DNA of 64,000 nucleotides from Balamuthia mandrillaris (GCA_031835245.1 JAVKOQ010000112.1:103374-167373); one strand, 5' to 3'. Positions 1 through 16,096 are shown, counted from the stretch's first letter. The notes: generated by a model not told the origin, from the sequence alone. Program-made: numbers and translations.

Positions 1-346
1 ACGCTTACGTTTTTTCTGCTTGCTGTCTCTCTCTCTTCTCTCCTCTCTCTTGTCGGAGGAATATTAATGTGGTGCAGGTTTTAACCTGCTTTTTCTCCAA
101 AAAGAGAGGGCTGGCCAAGGCCTTCGAAGAAGAGAAGAATGAGTGACGCTGTGCTCTCATCGATCGGTGGATGATGAGAGCAACACGAGCGTGCAAACTG
201 ACGCACGTCCTTTTCCTTCTTTTGTGTAGACACGAGAAAGAGGATATGAGCCACCCTTCAAGGGTGATGATGTACGAGGTTGGTGAGTGCTGAGCATTAA
301 GCATTATGTACCCCCACAGCAAGCAAATAAAAACCGCACGAAGAAA

Positions 347-2017
347 ATGGCGGCGGAGCAGGGCGCGGCCTACTTCTCGTTGGAGGAGGTGAAAAAGCAT
401 AGCACCAAGGAGGACTGCTGGACCGTGGTCCATGGAAGGGTGTACGACATCATCACCCCCTACCTGCAAAAGCATCCAGGTTGGTCTCTCTCTTTTTTTT
501 TTTTGCGCACTTGGGTGTGAAACAAAACACAAACGTCGGCGGTCGATTGCTGTTAACGATGAAATCAATAAGGTGGTTTTAACCTTTTGTTCAAGAATGC
601 TGGAGGTGACTCCACAGCTGACTTTGAAGGCATGTTTCACTCCCGTAAGGCTCGCCAAATATTAGAAGACCATTTCATCGGAGTTCTTGAGGTGCTCACT
701 TCTCTCTTCTCTTCTCTTGTTTGAGTGTTATGTTAACGTGGTCTCATCTTGAAGGGAGGCGCAGCCAGAGCGAAACTGGGTCTCAACACTGGCTTTCTCT
801 CTCCTCTCTCCATCAAAGGCAACATGCAAGCCTCCGTTGCAGCCCATAAAACTCGCGGCCAACAACGTCCTCCGCCTTCTTCTTCCACCTCTGCCACTTC
901 TTTCAAAGCTCCTCAACTGAAACCAAAGACTGCTTCTCCTTCCAAAACACCAGCTATTCCAGTCGTGGTAGATTCTTCTTCCTCTTCCTCTAAGCATGAA
1001 AGCAAAGAAGCGGTCATGATGAGCTTAAATGAGTTTAGACCGTTTCGGCTGCAAAGCATACAACCACATACGCATGATACCTCCATCTTTCGCTTTGTCT
1101 CTGCGAGTGTCTCTGACTCGGCTGCTGCTGGTTCTCACAAGAACAAAAACGTGGTTTTGCGGTTACCTATCGGCAGCCATTTACAAGTGAGGTATTCTCT
1201 TCATTTTCCTGTCTTGCTTCTTTCTTCTTGCCTCTTTCCTCGTCAAGTTTTCGACTTAACAATCTATAAACAAAGGGCAAGACTACCTACAACTGCATCT
1301 CAAGAACAAACGCTGGAAGAAGTAACAACAGCCTACACTCCCATTCTTCTATTAACCAACAGCGACGACGACCACGTTGATGAACGAACAGGAGTGGAAG
1401 TGGTAGACCTTTTAGTGAAACGCTACGAAGAAGGTCCTCAAGGTATGTCTCGTCACATCCACTCCCTTCGCCAAGGCGACTTGCTCCACATGAGAGGGCC
1501 GAACGGCTGCTCCTTTGCTGAGGAGTACAGCGCCTCCTCTGCCTCCTGGAAGGATCTTGTCCTCATCGGCGGTGGCACCGGCATCACCCCAATGTTACAA
1601 GTGATGAGAGGGGTTCTTCACGCTGAAACGAACAAGACGGAAAAGGGGGAAGAAGAAGCGGAAGCAGGTACTCGAGTGACGTTGATATGTTGTCATTCAT
1701 CCGACAAAGACGTATTGTTAAGGAAAGAGCTGGAACGATGGGAGGAGACTTATTCGAAGAGGTTACGGATCTATTGGTTCATCAGCCGCTCAGCAGAAGA
1801 AAAGAAGCAGATGGGAGAAGGGGAAGAAGAACGTTGGTTCAACAGCCGTCTCACCGCTGCAGCTTTGCGGCGTTGTTTGCCGTCCTCTTTGCTATCGCCC
1901 GCTGAAGAAGGAAGGGCCTACAAAGTGTTGTATTGTGGACCGCCATCCTTCAACGAGGCGGTGGAGGGCATGCTCTCCGAGATTGGCATTCCTGAGGGCC
2001 GCTGTTGGCGATTTTAA
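347..2017 (+). CDS. cytochrome b5 / cytochrome b5 reductase fusion
   Basis: This is predicted to be a flavohaem oxidoreductase passing electrons from NAD(P)H through FAD to a b5 haem. I read exons 347-479, 573-691, 755-1191 and about 1276-2017. Using the acceptor at 571-572 restores a complete b5 core: HPGG, then NAGGDST, then the second haem histidine in MFHSRKAR. The other acceptors there delete about eight residues. A Ser/Pro-rich linker follows. The reductase half has an FAD-site YTP motif, the nucleotide-binding GGGTGITPM and the C-terminal CGPPSF motif. The intron near 1192-1275 is a multiple of three, so retaining it would not break the frame. Domain order is like NCB5OR, but I see no CS domain between the b5 and reductase parts. 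No signal peptide or membrane anchor is evident, so a soluble enzyme is likely. Substrate is unknown. Confidence 0.88.
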
Positions 2018-2341
2018 AAGAGGGTCTATTCGTTCTGTTTAGCAGTTCTGTTGAATATAAGATCAGAGGGAGGTGGGAGAGAAGGGAGAACGAGAGACCA
2101 GGGAGTGAGGAGGAAGAAAATGTAAGAGAGAACGAGGGAACAAGAGCGAAGAGAAAAGCGAAAGGCAGATAAAAGGGCACAAAGGGTGAAGCACTCTCAA
2201 ATATTGCTATTCATAATAAAAAAAAAGATAGAGAAGGGGGGAATAGAAGAGGAATCCTTGTTTTTTTGTTTTTCGTTGGAGAGTGGCAGTGTCTCTCACG
2301 AAGAAGGCGAGTCGGAGCTTGTGGGTGTTTGTTTTATTCTT

Positions 2342-2668
2342 TTAGTGCTTGCCGTGGTGGTCGTCACCGAGCTCCAAGCCGCATTTCTTTTTAGTAAGGT
2401 TGACAAAGTTTTGGTAGTAGGCAGAACTCTCACGGTCAGCAGCTAATAGAAAATAGCGTGTTATTTTTAATGTCTTTTTAAAAAAACATTTAAAAGAGGG
2501 GAAACATCAACATCAATCAGAAAAATCAATCAAAAGAGAGAGGGAAGTACATCGTGAAAGCTTGAAGGCAATCAGTCCAGTAACACCCCATCCAACGAAG
2601 AAGGGCCACATGAAATCACCCCTGAGCCTGGTGACGAAGATGTCCTTGAGAATGTTTCCGGAAGACAT
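2342..2668 (-). CDS. mitochondrial ATP synthase 6 kDa / subunit j-like protein
   Basis: This is a 72-residue two-exon gene too short to stand out as an ORF. Exon 1 is 2668-2551, the intron is 2550-2443 (GTACTT...ATTAG) and exon 2 is 2442-2342. An AATAAA signal lies just past the stop (2338-2333). After a short basic N-terminus comes a single hydrophobic span, MWPFFVGWGVTGLIAFKL. It matches the WPF-x-x-G-x-x-VTG pattern that I recall for the plant ATP synthase 6 kDa subunit and the yeast subunit i/j family. The tail is polar and ends in DDHHGKH. In that family the protein sits in the inner-membrane Fo stalk region. Identification rests on the motif, the length and the clean splice and polyA signals. 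It has not been searched against a database. Confidence 0.72.
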
Positions 2669-3604
2669 TGTGCACTAAGCCTCGGTCGGTTCCTTTGTTG
2701 TTGATCTCTTTGCTCGCAATACTTTTTTTTTGGTGCGCTCTCTGGTCTTTTTGTCGACAATTCCGGGTTCGACTCCACTTGCGGTAACCTTGGCGAAAGC
2801 TGGAAACGACAGAGAAAACACAAGCGCTTGATTAGGTGAAAAAAAAACGGGGGTGTTTTTTATTTGTTGAAATAATTCAAGTGTTGATGGGGATGGGACA
2901 CATCCTGATCCAGCGGCATCACGCCAAGGGTAGTGGATATCTGCGGTCCTTGGTGGAAGGTAATGCAGTAGGCCACTGGACGGAGTTCACAATCAGAAAG
3001 ACGGTGCGCACAGACCACGCCCCGCTGTCACGGCCTCACAGCACTGGGGAAATCACCGGTGGGATAACATAATTGGTACGGCGCGCTTGGCTAGTCCTGT
3101 AAGAAAAGGCGGAAAGAGTTAGTGAAACGAACCAACTCTAAAAAAAAAAAAAAAAACAAAGAATATCAATGGACAGTTCAGCAAAGTGTTGTATCATAAC
3201 CATTCCTCTTGCCGTTACGACAAGAGGAAAGATTGTTCAAGAGTTATAGTTTTAAAGAACATCACTACTGTCCAACAACAAGTGAAAGAGGAGAGAGAAG
3301 AAGAGGGAGAACACTTACATTTTGTTTTCATTTTTGATTTTCACACTTGCGAAACACTGGCGTTTGCTTCGGTGTGGACCTCTTGTGGTTTTTTCTCTCT
3401 CTTTTTATTTTTAGGCTTTCAGTTTTTTGTAGACAAGTTAAACTCCGATTTTTTTGCGGACACTGGAAAAAGAACACACAGCAGGGTGGCCCTTCGTTCT
3501 TGTTTCGCTCGTTGTTCTTCTATGCTTCTGTTTGTTGCTTTCTTTCTTGTGGGCGAAGGGATTCGTTACAAATGTTGTTTTATTTCATCGTGTTTCGTTC
3601 ACAT
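2669..3604. other. stretch without a confident gene; GC-richer island at about 2886-3110
   Basis: The part at 2669-2830 reads as the 5' leader of the small ATP synthase gene. It includes an acceptor-like TTTCCAG on the minus strand near 2800. The island at 2886-3110 is clearly richer in GC than its flanks. On the minus strand it is preceded by a good acceptor (TTTCTTACAG near 3107) and followed by AATAAA near 2870. No frame gives a recognisable protein: the longest are about 50-60 codons on each strand. It could be a terminal exon, a 5' leader exon or a structured RNA. The rest (3111-3604) is T-rich and low in complexity, and includes the 3' flank of the next minus-strand gene. Confidence 0.3.
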
Positions 3605-4087
3605 TTAAAAGAAAAATGCTCTCACAGTGGCGGCCGCCGAGTCGCTATCGCTGGGCTCCGCCTCATTGCTGTTGTAGTTGATGTCTCCGTCCCCTGCCTC
3701 TTCGCTGTAGTCTCCGTCATATCCGTCATACCCATCCTCAGAATTTGCACTATCGTCTTCCATGTCCCCGTCCGCAATGGTTCCATCTTCATAGCCATCA
3801 TTACCATCATTGTAGCCGTCATACCAGCCGTCCTCGCCACCATCTCCATATCCATCATAACCGTCATCATAGCCGTCACAACCTCCTCCGTAGTATCCAT
3901 CGTCATAGCCATCATAACCTTCTCCATCGTATCCTGCATCATAACCTCCGTCATAGCCGTCAGTGTCGTTGTAATCCGAATTGTCATACGCATCGTCATA
4001 GGATTCTCTCAAGTTGGCGGCATTGGTGGCGATGACGGCTGCCAACATCAGGACCAGCAGTGCAGACAAGGATTTAAATGAGTCCAT
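3605..4087 (-). CDS. secreted Gly/Tyr/Asp-rich low-complexity protein
   Basis: This is an uninterrupted 160-residue reading frame. Residues 1-23 form a clear signal peptide (Lys, then LSALLVLMLAAVIATNA). The mature part, about 25-130, is almost entirely Gly, Tyr and Asp, built on loose GYD, GYDDGY and YDGGYD units with a few Asn and Glu. The last 30 residues are Ser/Asp/Glu/Ala-rich and end in AFFF. There are almost no Lys or Arg and a single Cys after the leader, so the mature chain is very acidic and probably disordered. I recognise no family. Regular tyrosines in an acidic matrix suggest a cell-wall, cyst-wall or adhesive protein, or a metal-binding polymer, but that is inference. The repeats make polymerase slippage and length variation likely. 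Confidence 0.7.
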   Translation of the reverse strand: MDSFKSLSALLVLMLAAVIATNAANLRESYDDAYDNSDYNDTDGYDGGYDAGYDGEGYDGYDDGYYGGGCDGYDDGYDGYGDGGEDGWYDGYNDGNDGYEDGTIADGDMEDDSANSEDGYDGYDGDYSEEAGDGDINYNSNEAEPSDSDSAAATVRAFFF

Positions 4088-4729
4088 TGTTATTGCTTTT
4101 GTATGTTGGTTGCTTTTGGTTATTGAATTGTTCAGTTGTGGTGAGTTTCGAGGAATGTAGTAGCTGTTTTATAAGTAGAATCAATTCCCAAATGAACTTA
4201 TCTCTCTCAACGAAAAGTAGAAAGACAGTTGTGAGAAGGAACCATTTGGCCTGTTTTACCACAAGGAGAGATCGACCCCATGAAAGCCTGGAGAAAATCG
4301 GTAGAAGCTATTCGACGATGGGTGAACATCTCTAAAATGGCCAGCCTTTCTGCCCCGATGAAAAGGTTTTCGCCTGGGAATTTCAGGGTAACTACCACCG
4401 CTTCTTCATCTGCACTTTCCCTTTATGTTTTCGTTTTCAAAGAACCATCCACGCATGCTAGCCTAGAAACGTCGAATGTCCACCTGACACAGGAGGTGAT
4501 CCAAACACGCGCCCCAAACACAGCGGAGAGCTGCTTCCCCAACAAAGCATGATCTAATCTTGATCGTTCATTAAGATCAAAGTCGATGTCCAGTAGTAAT
4601 TCAAAGTAAATGTCCACAAAAAACAAAAACAAAAGAGAAAAAGACCTCTCCTCCTATGTCGTGGCAAAGAGTAGCGGGAGGGAAGTCCTCGCGCACCTTC
4701 TTGCCACTGGAGGCGAGGTGGTACCTACC
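4088..4729. other. intergenic stretch with weak open frames
   Basis: This stretch separates the divergently placed secreted-protein gene (-) and the C1-THF synthase gene (+). A plus-strand frame at 4280-4552 could encode about 90 residues and contains an intron-like segment (GTAACT near 4390 to TTCAAAG near 4442). It resembles no family I know. The ATG at 4610 is in frame with the proposed first exon of the downstream gene and would lengthen it by 40 residues. Otherwise I see only promoter-like AT-rich sequence. Confidence 0.3.
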
Positions 4730-9218
<4,489 letters not shown>

Positions 9219-9368
9219 AACGAGAAACAAAGAAATGGAAAACAATACTGCAGAAACAACAACAACAATATTTGAAGTTCTCTCTCTGCTTTCTTTTGTT
9301 TATACGAGGTGCAAGTCACTCACGGAGGATGGACGCATGTTTCAAAGTAAGAAGACGGCGAGAGAAAC

Positions 9369-9400
<32 letters not shown>

Positions 9401-9406
9401 AGAGAG

Positions 9407-9457
<51 letters not shown>

Positions 9458-10031
9458 AGATAGAAGCTTCGACGGAGAAAACTTTTTTTAGTCGTTTTAG
9501 GTAGGATTTTGTAATGCCTCAAGTAGTTCAGAAGCCCCACCGACTCGCAACTTCCATAGCTGACGTAAGCGTTTGCGTGAATCTCCCGCTCTGCCAGCCC
9601 ACGTCACCTGGTGCATGTCACTTCGAAAAGGGCAAATTTGACTAGAGCAAAAGTCCAAATTTTTGTCCACTCTCCTGTCCCTGTAACCCTGTCTCACGTA
9701 TCCGCCGAAATGAATAGAGAGGAAAGAAAAAGAAAGCGGGACCGTAAACCGACCCAATTATTAAAGCCAACCGCCGCCTGCTTTGTTTTCTTCTTTTTCT
9801 CTCCCTCAGCCGAGCAGCACGGAGAAGCGGCGAAGCGGGTAACGGTCACACACCTGTCCCTTTCTTTCGGTATCTTTCTCTCTCCGTTGGTTCGGTTTTA
9901 ACCAACTTAATCTCAAGAAATCGTTCAATCATAACAGCAGATTTTTATTTTTTTTTCTTTTGATCATCAGCTCTCATAACGATCAACAACAAAAAAAACC
10001 TTCCAGCGAGCGGTACAAAAAAAAAACAGAG
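9219..10031. other. intergenic region with a GA microsatellite (9369-9453)
   Basis: This holds the 3' flank of the C1-THF synthase gene and the 5' flank of the myotubularin gene. The obvious structure is an 85-bp GA tract with a few GC interruptions at 9369-9453. From 9500 to 9900 it is GC-richer and has no convincing frame. An A-rich leader precedes the start at 10032. Confidence 0.6.
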
Positions 10032-11595
10032 ATGGATTTGAAGGCCAACCGCTACTCCATGGTGGCACGCCTGGCGCCCGACAGCTTCCTGCTGGCCGGA
10101 GAACAGGTGGTCCACTGCAGTAAAGTCTCCCGCAAGCAGGTCATGAAGGGCCTTCTCCGCGGTTTGTTGGACGTTGCCCCTCATTCTCCTGCCAGTACTT
10201 CTCAAACATCCTCTCCTCCTTCTCTCTCTGTTCCGTCTTCCTCTTCTCCCTCTTCTTCTGCTCCTTCTTCCCATTCTTCCTCACCAGCTGCTTCTCGTGC
10301 TGCCACTACCACCTCTGCGCCAACATCTACGTCTGCCTCCTCCTCTTCTCTTGATGAACAAAGCACAAGCTCTGATACTCTGACGAATGGAACGCTTGTG
10401 GTCACCAACTTTCGACTTGTCTTTCTCTGCGACGAACCTTCTGTCACTGTAATTCTTTTCTTTTCCCCCTCTGTTCTCTTGTTCTCATCTTCTTCTTGTT
10501 CTCTGCTTTAGTCTTCTCTCTCTTCTCTCTCTTCTGTTGTTCACTTCCCTTCTTTCTCATTATTGTGCTCTTCTTCGTTACAACGAGCAGTTATTGCACC
10601 AACAAAAGAAGCTTCACCCGGTGAAGGATGTGACGGTGGCCCTCGGCGCCATCTTTAGAGTACAAAAGAAGCGAAAGACTCGCACGATACGGCTTTTCTG
10701 CAAGGACATCCGCAAGCTGGAGTTCTTGCTGTTGGAGAACGACAGCATGGCAAAGAAGCGGTTGGACAAGATCTACGAGACCATCCGTATCTATGCCTTT
10801 CCTGGCATCACCAAAAACCTTTTTGCTTTCGACTTTGAGCTACCGGATGTTGCGCTCCTTGAGCAAGCGTTGCTTAAACTCAATGTTGATCATTCTCACC
10901 TTCTCTCTTCCTCCTCTCCTTCTTCCACGACACCTGGGTATCTATATTCCTCTTTCCTTTTCCTTTTCCTTTTCCTTTTCTTTTCTGTTTTACTTATTCC
11001 AATCAAAAACTTCAACGAGAAGGCAACAAGACTATGTAAGAGATGACTTGGCGCGGTTGGGCGTACCAAATGATAAATGGCGGCTATGCGACGTCAACAG
11101 CAACTACGCCATTAGCGACACTTATCCCTCTCTCTTTGCTGTACCTGCTTCTGTCTCGGACAACGTCATCATCGAGGTTTCTTCTCGTTCTTCTGATTCT
11201 TGTTTTTCTTTCTCTTCTTCTTTCCACCTTTAGCTTCGAAAATTCTCACAAAAAACCAAACAAAAGGCAGCGACCTTTCGAAGCAAAGGAAGACTTCCGA
11301 TACTGTCATGGATACATCCCTCCAACTCTGCAACCATCACTCGCAGCAGCCAACCTCTAGTTGGCATGAAGAACCATCGCAGTAAAGCCGACGAGAAGCT
11401 GATTCGCAACATCGCGACCAGTAATTCTACCTCTCGATCTCTGTGTATATTAGATGCCCGGCCCAAAGTCAACGCCGCTGCAAATAAGGCCAAAGGAGCT
11501 GGTTATGAGCATGCCTCTACGTACAATAATAGTAACCACACTGCTAGTGATTGTCAAGAAGAACTTTCAAACATCAAAGAAGGTATGTTCACTCT

Positions 11596-11630
<35 letters not shown>

Positions 11631-14097
11631 CCTCCCTCTCTCCCTCTCCCTTTTTTTCCTCGTTATTTGTACGTTACTGACTTCTTTGAAAGAAGTTTTA
11701 CCAGCTGGAGCAAAGCAGATGGTAAGCGCGGTGGAGTTTTTGGGCATTGACAATATTCACGTCATGAGAGAGAGTGAACGCAAGTTGCGAGAATTATGCG
11801 TGAACTCTTCCAGCGAAGACAGGGTACTCTTTTCTGTTCTCTTCTTACTTCCTTTGCAAATGGTCTAATATGTTGCCTACAACAAAAGGGTTGGTTCTCT
11901 GACTTGGAAAACACGCGATGGTTGGACCATATCAACCTGCTCTTAGTTTGTACAAAGAAAATCGTGGAGAACATTCAAAATGGCGTTTCTGTCTTTGTAC
12001 ATTGTTCCGATGGATGGTAACATTTCTTATGTTCCTTTACTGTACCCTAACGCTTTATTTTTATTGTGCATTCATTTTTTTTCTGTTATCTTGTATCACT
12101 TTTTGATAATGCGTTCTCCGAATAACAAACACATCAAACACTAGGGATCGCACCTCACAACTAACGTCGTTGGCAATGTTATGCTTGGATCCATACTACC
12201 GAACAATGGAAGGCTTTGCCACTCTAATCGAACGAGAATGGCTAGCGACTGGCCACAAGTTTTCTCAACGCTACGGTCATGGCAACAAGGACTATGAGGA
12301 CAAAGACCGTGCTCCTATATTTCCTCAGTTTATCGACTGCGTTTGGCAGCTGCAACACCAATTTCCAACCTTGTTCGAATTCAACGAGAACTATTTGCTC
12401 AAAGTGTTGGATGGAATGTATTCCTGTCAGTTTGGAACGTTTCTCTATAACTGCGAGAAGGAGAGAAAGCAAGCCAAAGTGAGAGAACAAACGGTGTCTC
12501 TCTGGCAGATGATCCAACTGGAAAACAAGTACAACCTATTGGCTAATAGCATCGAGGCTAACGGCGGGATGAACAACGTTTCCAATTCTCCGTACATGTT
12601 CTTGTTGGACAGCTATAACTTCAACAACAACAACCATCACAACTTTTATTTCAATGAGCACTATGACCGCACGCAATCGGGCCAAGTAGTTAGCACTCCG
12701 ATGGTCGGATTGAAGAACGTGAAATTGTGGAACTCTTACTTTCTTCGTTTCTGCCAAAACGTTCGAGGCATTAATTCCTCGTTTCTTTCTTCTGGAGAAC
12801 ATTCAGCAAGTGCTACTTCTGGACAAGGACCGAGCCTTCAAACCATTCGCAACATCAGAGCATCGCAAGGTCCTTCTGCTTTCGCGGTACCTTCTGTTCT
12901 GTCTCCTCGCGACAAGATAACCGCTTCTGCATTTGCTTCTCATCGTCTTTCCAAAGAAGTGAGCAGCATGAATAATGTGGAAGAGCTGAAAGCCCTAGTT
13001 CGAACGTTGCAAGAAGAGCACGAGGAAAGTATTCAACTAATCACACAACGAGCAGACGCTTCGATCGAGCTGTTAAAGAAACAAAAGAACGAAACTCTAC
13101 AAAAATATTTATTGATGAACAGCTTCATCGCAGAGGAACGGAAGAAAATCAAGTTCTTGCGGTCGTTGCTTGACAAACACGGCATCTCTTTCTCCAAAGA
13201 GGACTTTCAGAGCTGGACCCAAGAGAACGAGGATGGTGTGGACTGCGATGAAGAAGAAGGCGATTGGTTTGACTTTATTGGCAGTGTAGAGGAGGAAGAA
13301 GACGAGGAGACGGACGAGACAGACGAGGAAACCGACACGGGCAATGACACCGAAGACGAAATCATCAGCCAGGTCAGAAGGCGGAAGAGAGAGATGACTG
13401 TCATCAGAAGAGAGTTGGAGCTTTCTCGCAACAGAAAAGCATCTCCTCCAGATGACTATGCCGAGTTATTAGGAGGAGTTGATGACGTCGGAAGTGGAAG
13501 TGGTGGAAGTCGAATAACTCCTACAGCGCAGTGGCAAGGAGGCAAAGTGGACTCCCCGAGAACCTCGTCTTCGGGTGTAGCCACCAAGAAGAGTAAACCT
13601 CCTCTCTTTGTTGCAGGTGCAATGAATCATGGCAACGCTGCTGAGCGTGTAGAATTAAGTCTCCGGTACTTCTCCTTCTTATTTTAATATCGTTCCTTCT
13701 GACCTTCTGCTTTGCTTCTGGTGTCTCTTTCTTACATTTTCTTTAAATTTTATCTAACAAAAGACGCCAAGCACCTTCACCAACATCACCAACGAAAACA
13801 AACTCATCACCACCGCCAACAACAACTGGGACCTGGTTAGGAGTAGGTGTGGATGCACGAACAAAGCGGTATTCCACGGATCTTGGTTCCTCCTCTTTAG
13901 CCTCTTCTGGCGAGCACCAGTTAAATGCAGAAGGAGGAGCGTTTAAAGCACCACCGCGAAAGCCTCCTCCTCGGCCTCCGGCCAATGGTACAAGTGAAGG
14001 AGAAGGAGGTGGTGCATCGGTGCCGGTCGTTCCCGCTCCCTCGGCGAAACGAAAGCCACCAGCCCCTCCTCGTCCCAAGAAAGACAACCCTGTTTGA
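10032..14097 (+). CDS. myotubularin-like phosphoinositide 3-phosphatase
   Basis: This is predicted to remove the 3-phosphate of PI3P and PI(3,5)P2 on endosomes. Exon 1 (10032-10448) and the exon from about 10591 encode a PH-GRAM domain. It is interrupted by a Ser/Thr/Pro low-complexity insert of about 65 residues. The catalytic domain follows, with HCSDGWDRT: the Cys and Arg of the CX5R motif are present, so the enzyme should be active. An intron (12017-12144) splits this motif inside the Trp codon. After the phosphatase comes a predicted coiled coil (near [19 protein letters not shown], about 12970-13130). An acidic Glu/Asp segment and a proline-rich C-terminus ([19 protein letters not shown]) follow, which could bind SH3 domains. 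No FYVE domain is seen. A CT-rich intron lies near 11584-11690. Confidence 0.9.
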
Positions 14098-14194
14098 ACC
14101 CTTTTTTATTTTTATTTTAACAATACAAAACTCGTAGCATTCAATTACCTCACGTCTCTATGGTCTGTAGCTTTGGCATGGAGTCTTAAGAGGA

Positions 14195-14200
14195 AATAAA
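14195..14200 (+). promoter_or_regulatory. polyadenylation signal AATAAA for the myotubularin gene
   Basis: This is the first plus-strand AATAAA after the stop at 14097. It lies only 20 bp from the stop codon (14222-14220) of the convergent leucine-rich-repeat gene. That gene's own candidate signals are at 14116-14111 and 14110-14105 on the minus strand, so the two 3' ends appear to overlap. Confidence 0.55.
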
Positions 14201-14219
14201 AGGCCTATCAGTCTCACCT

Positions 14220-15245
14220 CTAAACAAGACGGATGATTGAAAAGTTACCAAATTGGAAACGTGAAAGGTTGGTAATGCAGTTAAAGGATAGCCTTAGTGT
14301 TTGTAAGTTTGTCAGGCTGGTGATTGTGTTTGGCAGGTCCGAAAGGGCATTGTGGCTCACGTCCAAGTGAACGAGTGCAGCTAATGTGCCAATACTGTTG
14401 TAAAAAGAAGTAATGGAGGTGGAGGAGCAGGAGGACAGGTTAGTTGAGTGAGGAAGTAATACTTAAAGAAAGTACATACTCATCAGGCAAATAGACAAGC
14501 CTGTTAAATGAAACGTTTAGACACTGGAGCTCTGTTAGGTATCTGATTTCTGCTGGGACTTCCTCTAACCTGTTGTGGCTATAGTCGAGGATGGTGATAT
14601 TGCTGAACTTTGTGAGAATATTGGTGTTGATGAAGGACTGCCGCCTCCCGCTCAAGTCCAACACTGTTGCAGTTCCATTCAATAACTTCCATCGAGCAGA
14701 AGAAGCGAGAAAGAATGTTTGAGAAAATATTAGTATAAACGATTTTTGTTTCAACGACGCAAAAGACTTACGCATTTAAACTTGGCATTGCTGTCGAGAA
14801 TCTTGTCCACCTCTAGCAGGTAGGGCTTTGCCTTCCGTATCTTAACCTTCCCTGGCTCGGTCAAATGGAGCCTTTGGATGAAAACGTTGTTGTAGAGACA
14901 AGTGACCAGGTGACGAACCCCTTTGCGACTAAGGCCAATGTCAACGAGCGCCAAGGCTGTGAGTGTCCTGTTCCTTTCCAACATGCGAGCCAAGGGGATT
15001 ATACCATCGTCCCCGATTTTTCTGTTGGCGCAAAGCCGAAGCTCCACGACGGTGTTGTTGCCGTTGAAGGCTTCGGCCAGTTCCCTGGTGGCTGTTGCAT
15101 CGAGGTGTTGGTTGGAGAGGTCGACGTAAGGGATACGGTTTTGTCGGATGAGTTCCAACGTTTCCTCAAAGGAAGGTGGCCATTGGGAGAGGTTGTTCGA
15201 TGACGATCCAGCTGTAATGCTGCTATTACCATTCGGAGCCTCCAT
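14220..15245 (-). CDS. leucine-rich-repeat protein
   Basis: There are three exons: 15245-14772, about 14689-14484 and about 14398-14220, with phases that join cleanly. The N-terminal part has ribonuclease-inhibitor-type repeats (LRLCANRKIGDDG, LALVDIGLSRKGV). The second and third exons carry typical short repeats: LDYSHNRLEEVP, LNVSFNRLVYLP, LDVSHNALSDLP and LRLSFNCITNL. About 285 residues, with no signal peptide or membrane segment, so it is probably a cytosolic protein-binding scaffold. No partner can be named. The gene is convergent with the myotubularin gene, and its start faces the Arf-GEF across about 850 bp. Confidence 0.82.
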
Positions 15246-16096
15246 GCCTTACCTGTATGTTTGTTCTTCTTGTTTTTGTCGTTTATTTATCGTTGGTGGT
15301 GGAAAAGCTTCTCGTGGTTGTTGTTGTTGTGGGAAAAGTTGTGCCCCGACAAAATGGCACCACGCGTCTTTGTGGTTGCCTGGAAGCAGTTCGGGTGATA
15401 GCGTGGAAGGACGATCTCATCTTTTCCATGTATTTAAATGAAGATGGAGGCGTGAACTAAACGTTCATTGTCGCAGCACCATTTAGTGTCCCGTCTCTCA
15501 GGTGGCTCGTCCCCTGACTCCCTGCGGCGGCCATTCTCCGTTGCTGCAAGGCTTCCCCAAAGAATTAATTACCCTTGAATGTACGAAATTTCTTTATTTG
15601 TAGACAAATTTGCTTTTTATCTGGTTTATCGACGGCGTAACTGCCAAGTACAAAGTCTGTCCAAGTAGAATTGCGCGGTAGGCAAAAAATAGCCGGCTCT
15701 CACCACGGCCTCATCAATTCCCCACCCCCTGAAGAAATTTCGTTTTGCACAACAAGAAGAACCACCAAACAAAAAGAGCAGCGCGCCTTCTCTCCCTCCC
15801 GAATTATTCTTCAATGCGGGTTGTGGGGTGGTGAGGGTGGAACCAACAACAACAACAACCTTGCAACAACGTCCAACATCTGTTGTTGTTGTTGTTGTTG
15901 TTCGAAGGAGGAGGAGGAGGAGGAGCCCCCAACTGCTGCCCCTCAAGTACGAATATTAGTTAACCCCCACCGAGCAAGTTGTAAGGAGCGACGACGAGGA
16001 ACAGACAGAGGGACCTGTCGACACGCCCAGCAAGTGCGAAGCGGAGGGGGCGCAGAAGGCGCGGCGGGGAGCGAACAGAAAAAGCGCGGAAAACAA
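15246..16096. other. divergent intergenic region, LRR gene to Arf-GEF gene
   Basis: The Arf-GEF frame stays open upstream to about 15671, but the first in-frame ATG is 16097. The upstream part contains CAA/GTT trinucleotide runs (15847-15902) and GGA runs that would encode poly-Asn, poly-Cys and poly-Glu. I treat this as leader sequence, although an unseen upstream exon could make it coding. Confidence 0.5.

Noticed and set aside
480-606. Acceptors at about 594 and 606 for the first cytochrome b5 intron
   Set aside because: They give a b5 core lacking about eight residues or break the frame. The acceptor at 571-572 restores the complete HPGG...NAGGDST core.
2766-2777. GGTTCGACTCC, a match to the tRNA B box
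   Set aside because: The flanking bases do not form a five-pair T stem and no A box or acceptor stem is found at a suitable distance.
15671-16096. Upstream extension of the Arf-GEF with poly-Cys and poly-Asn runs
   Set aside because: No ATG in frame before 16097. The runs come from CAA/TTG and GGA simple repeats.
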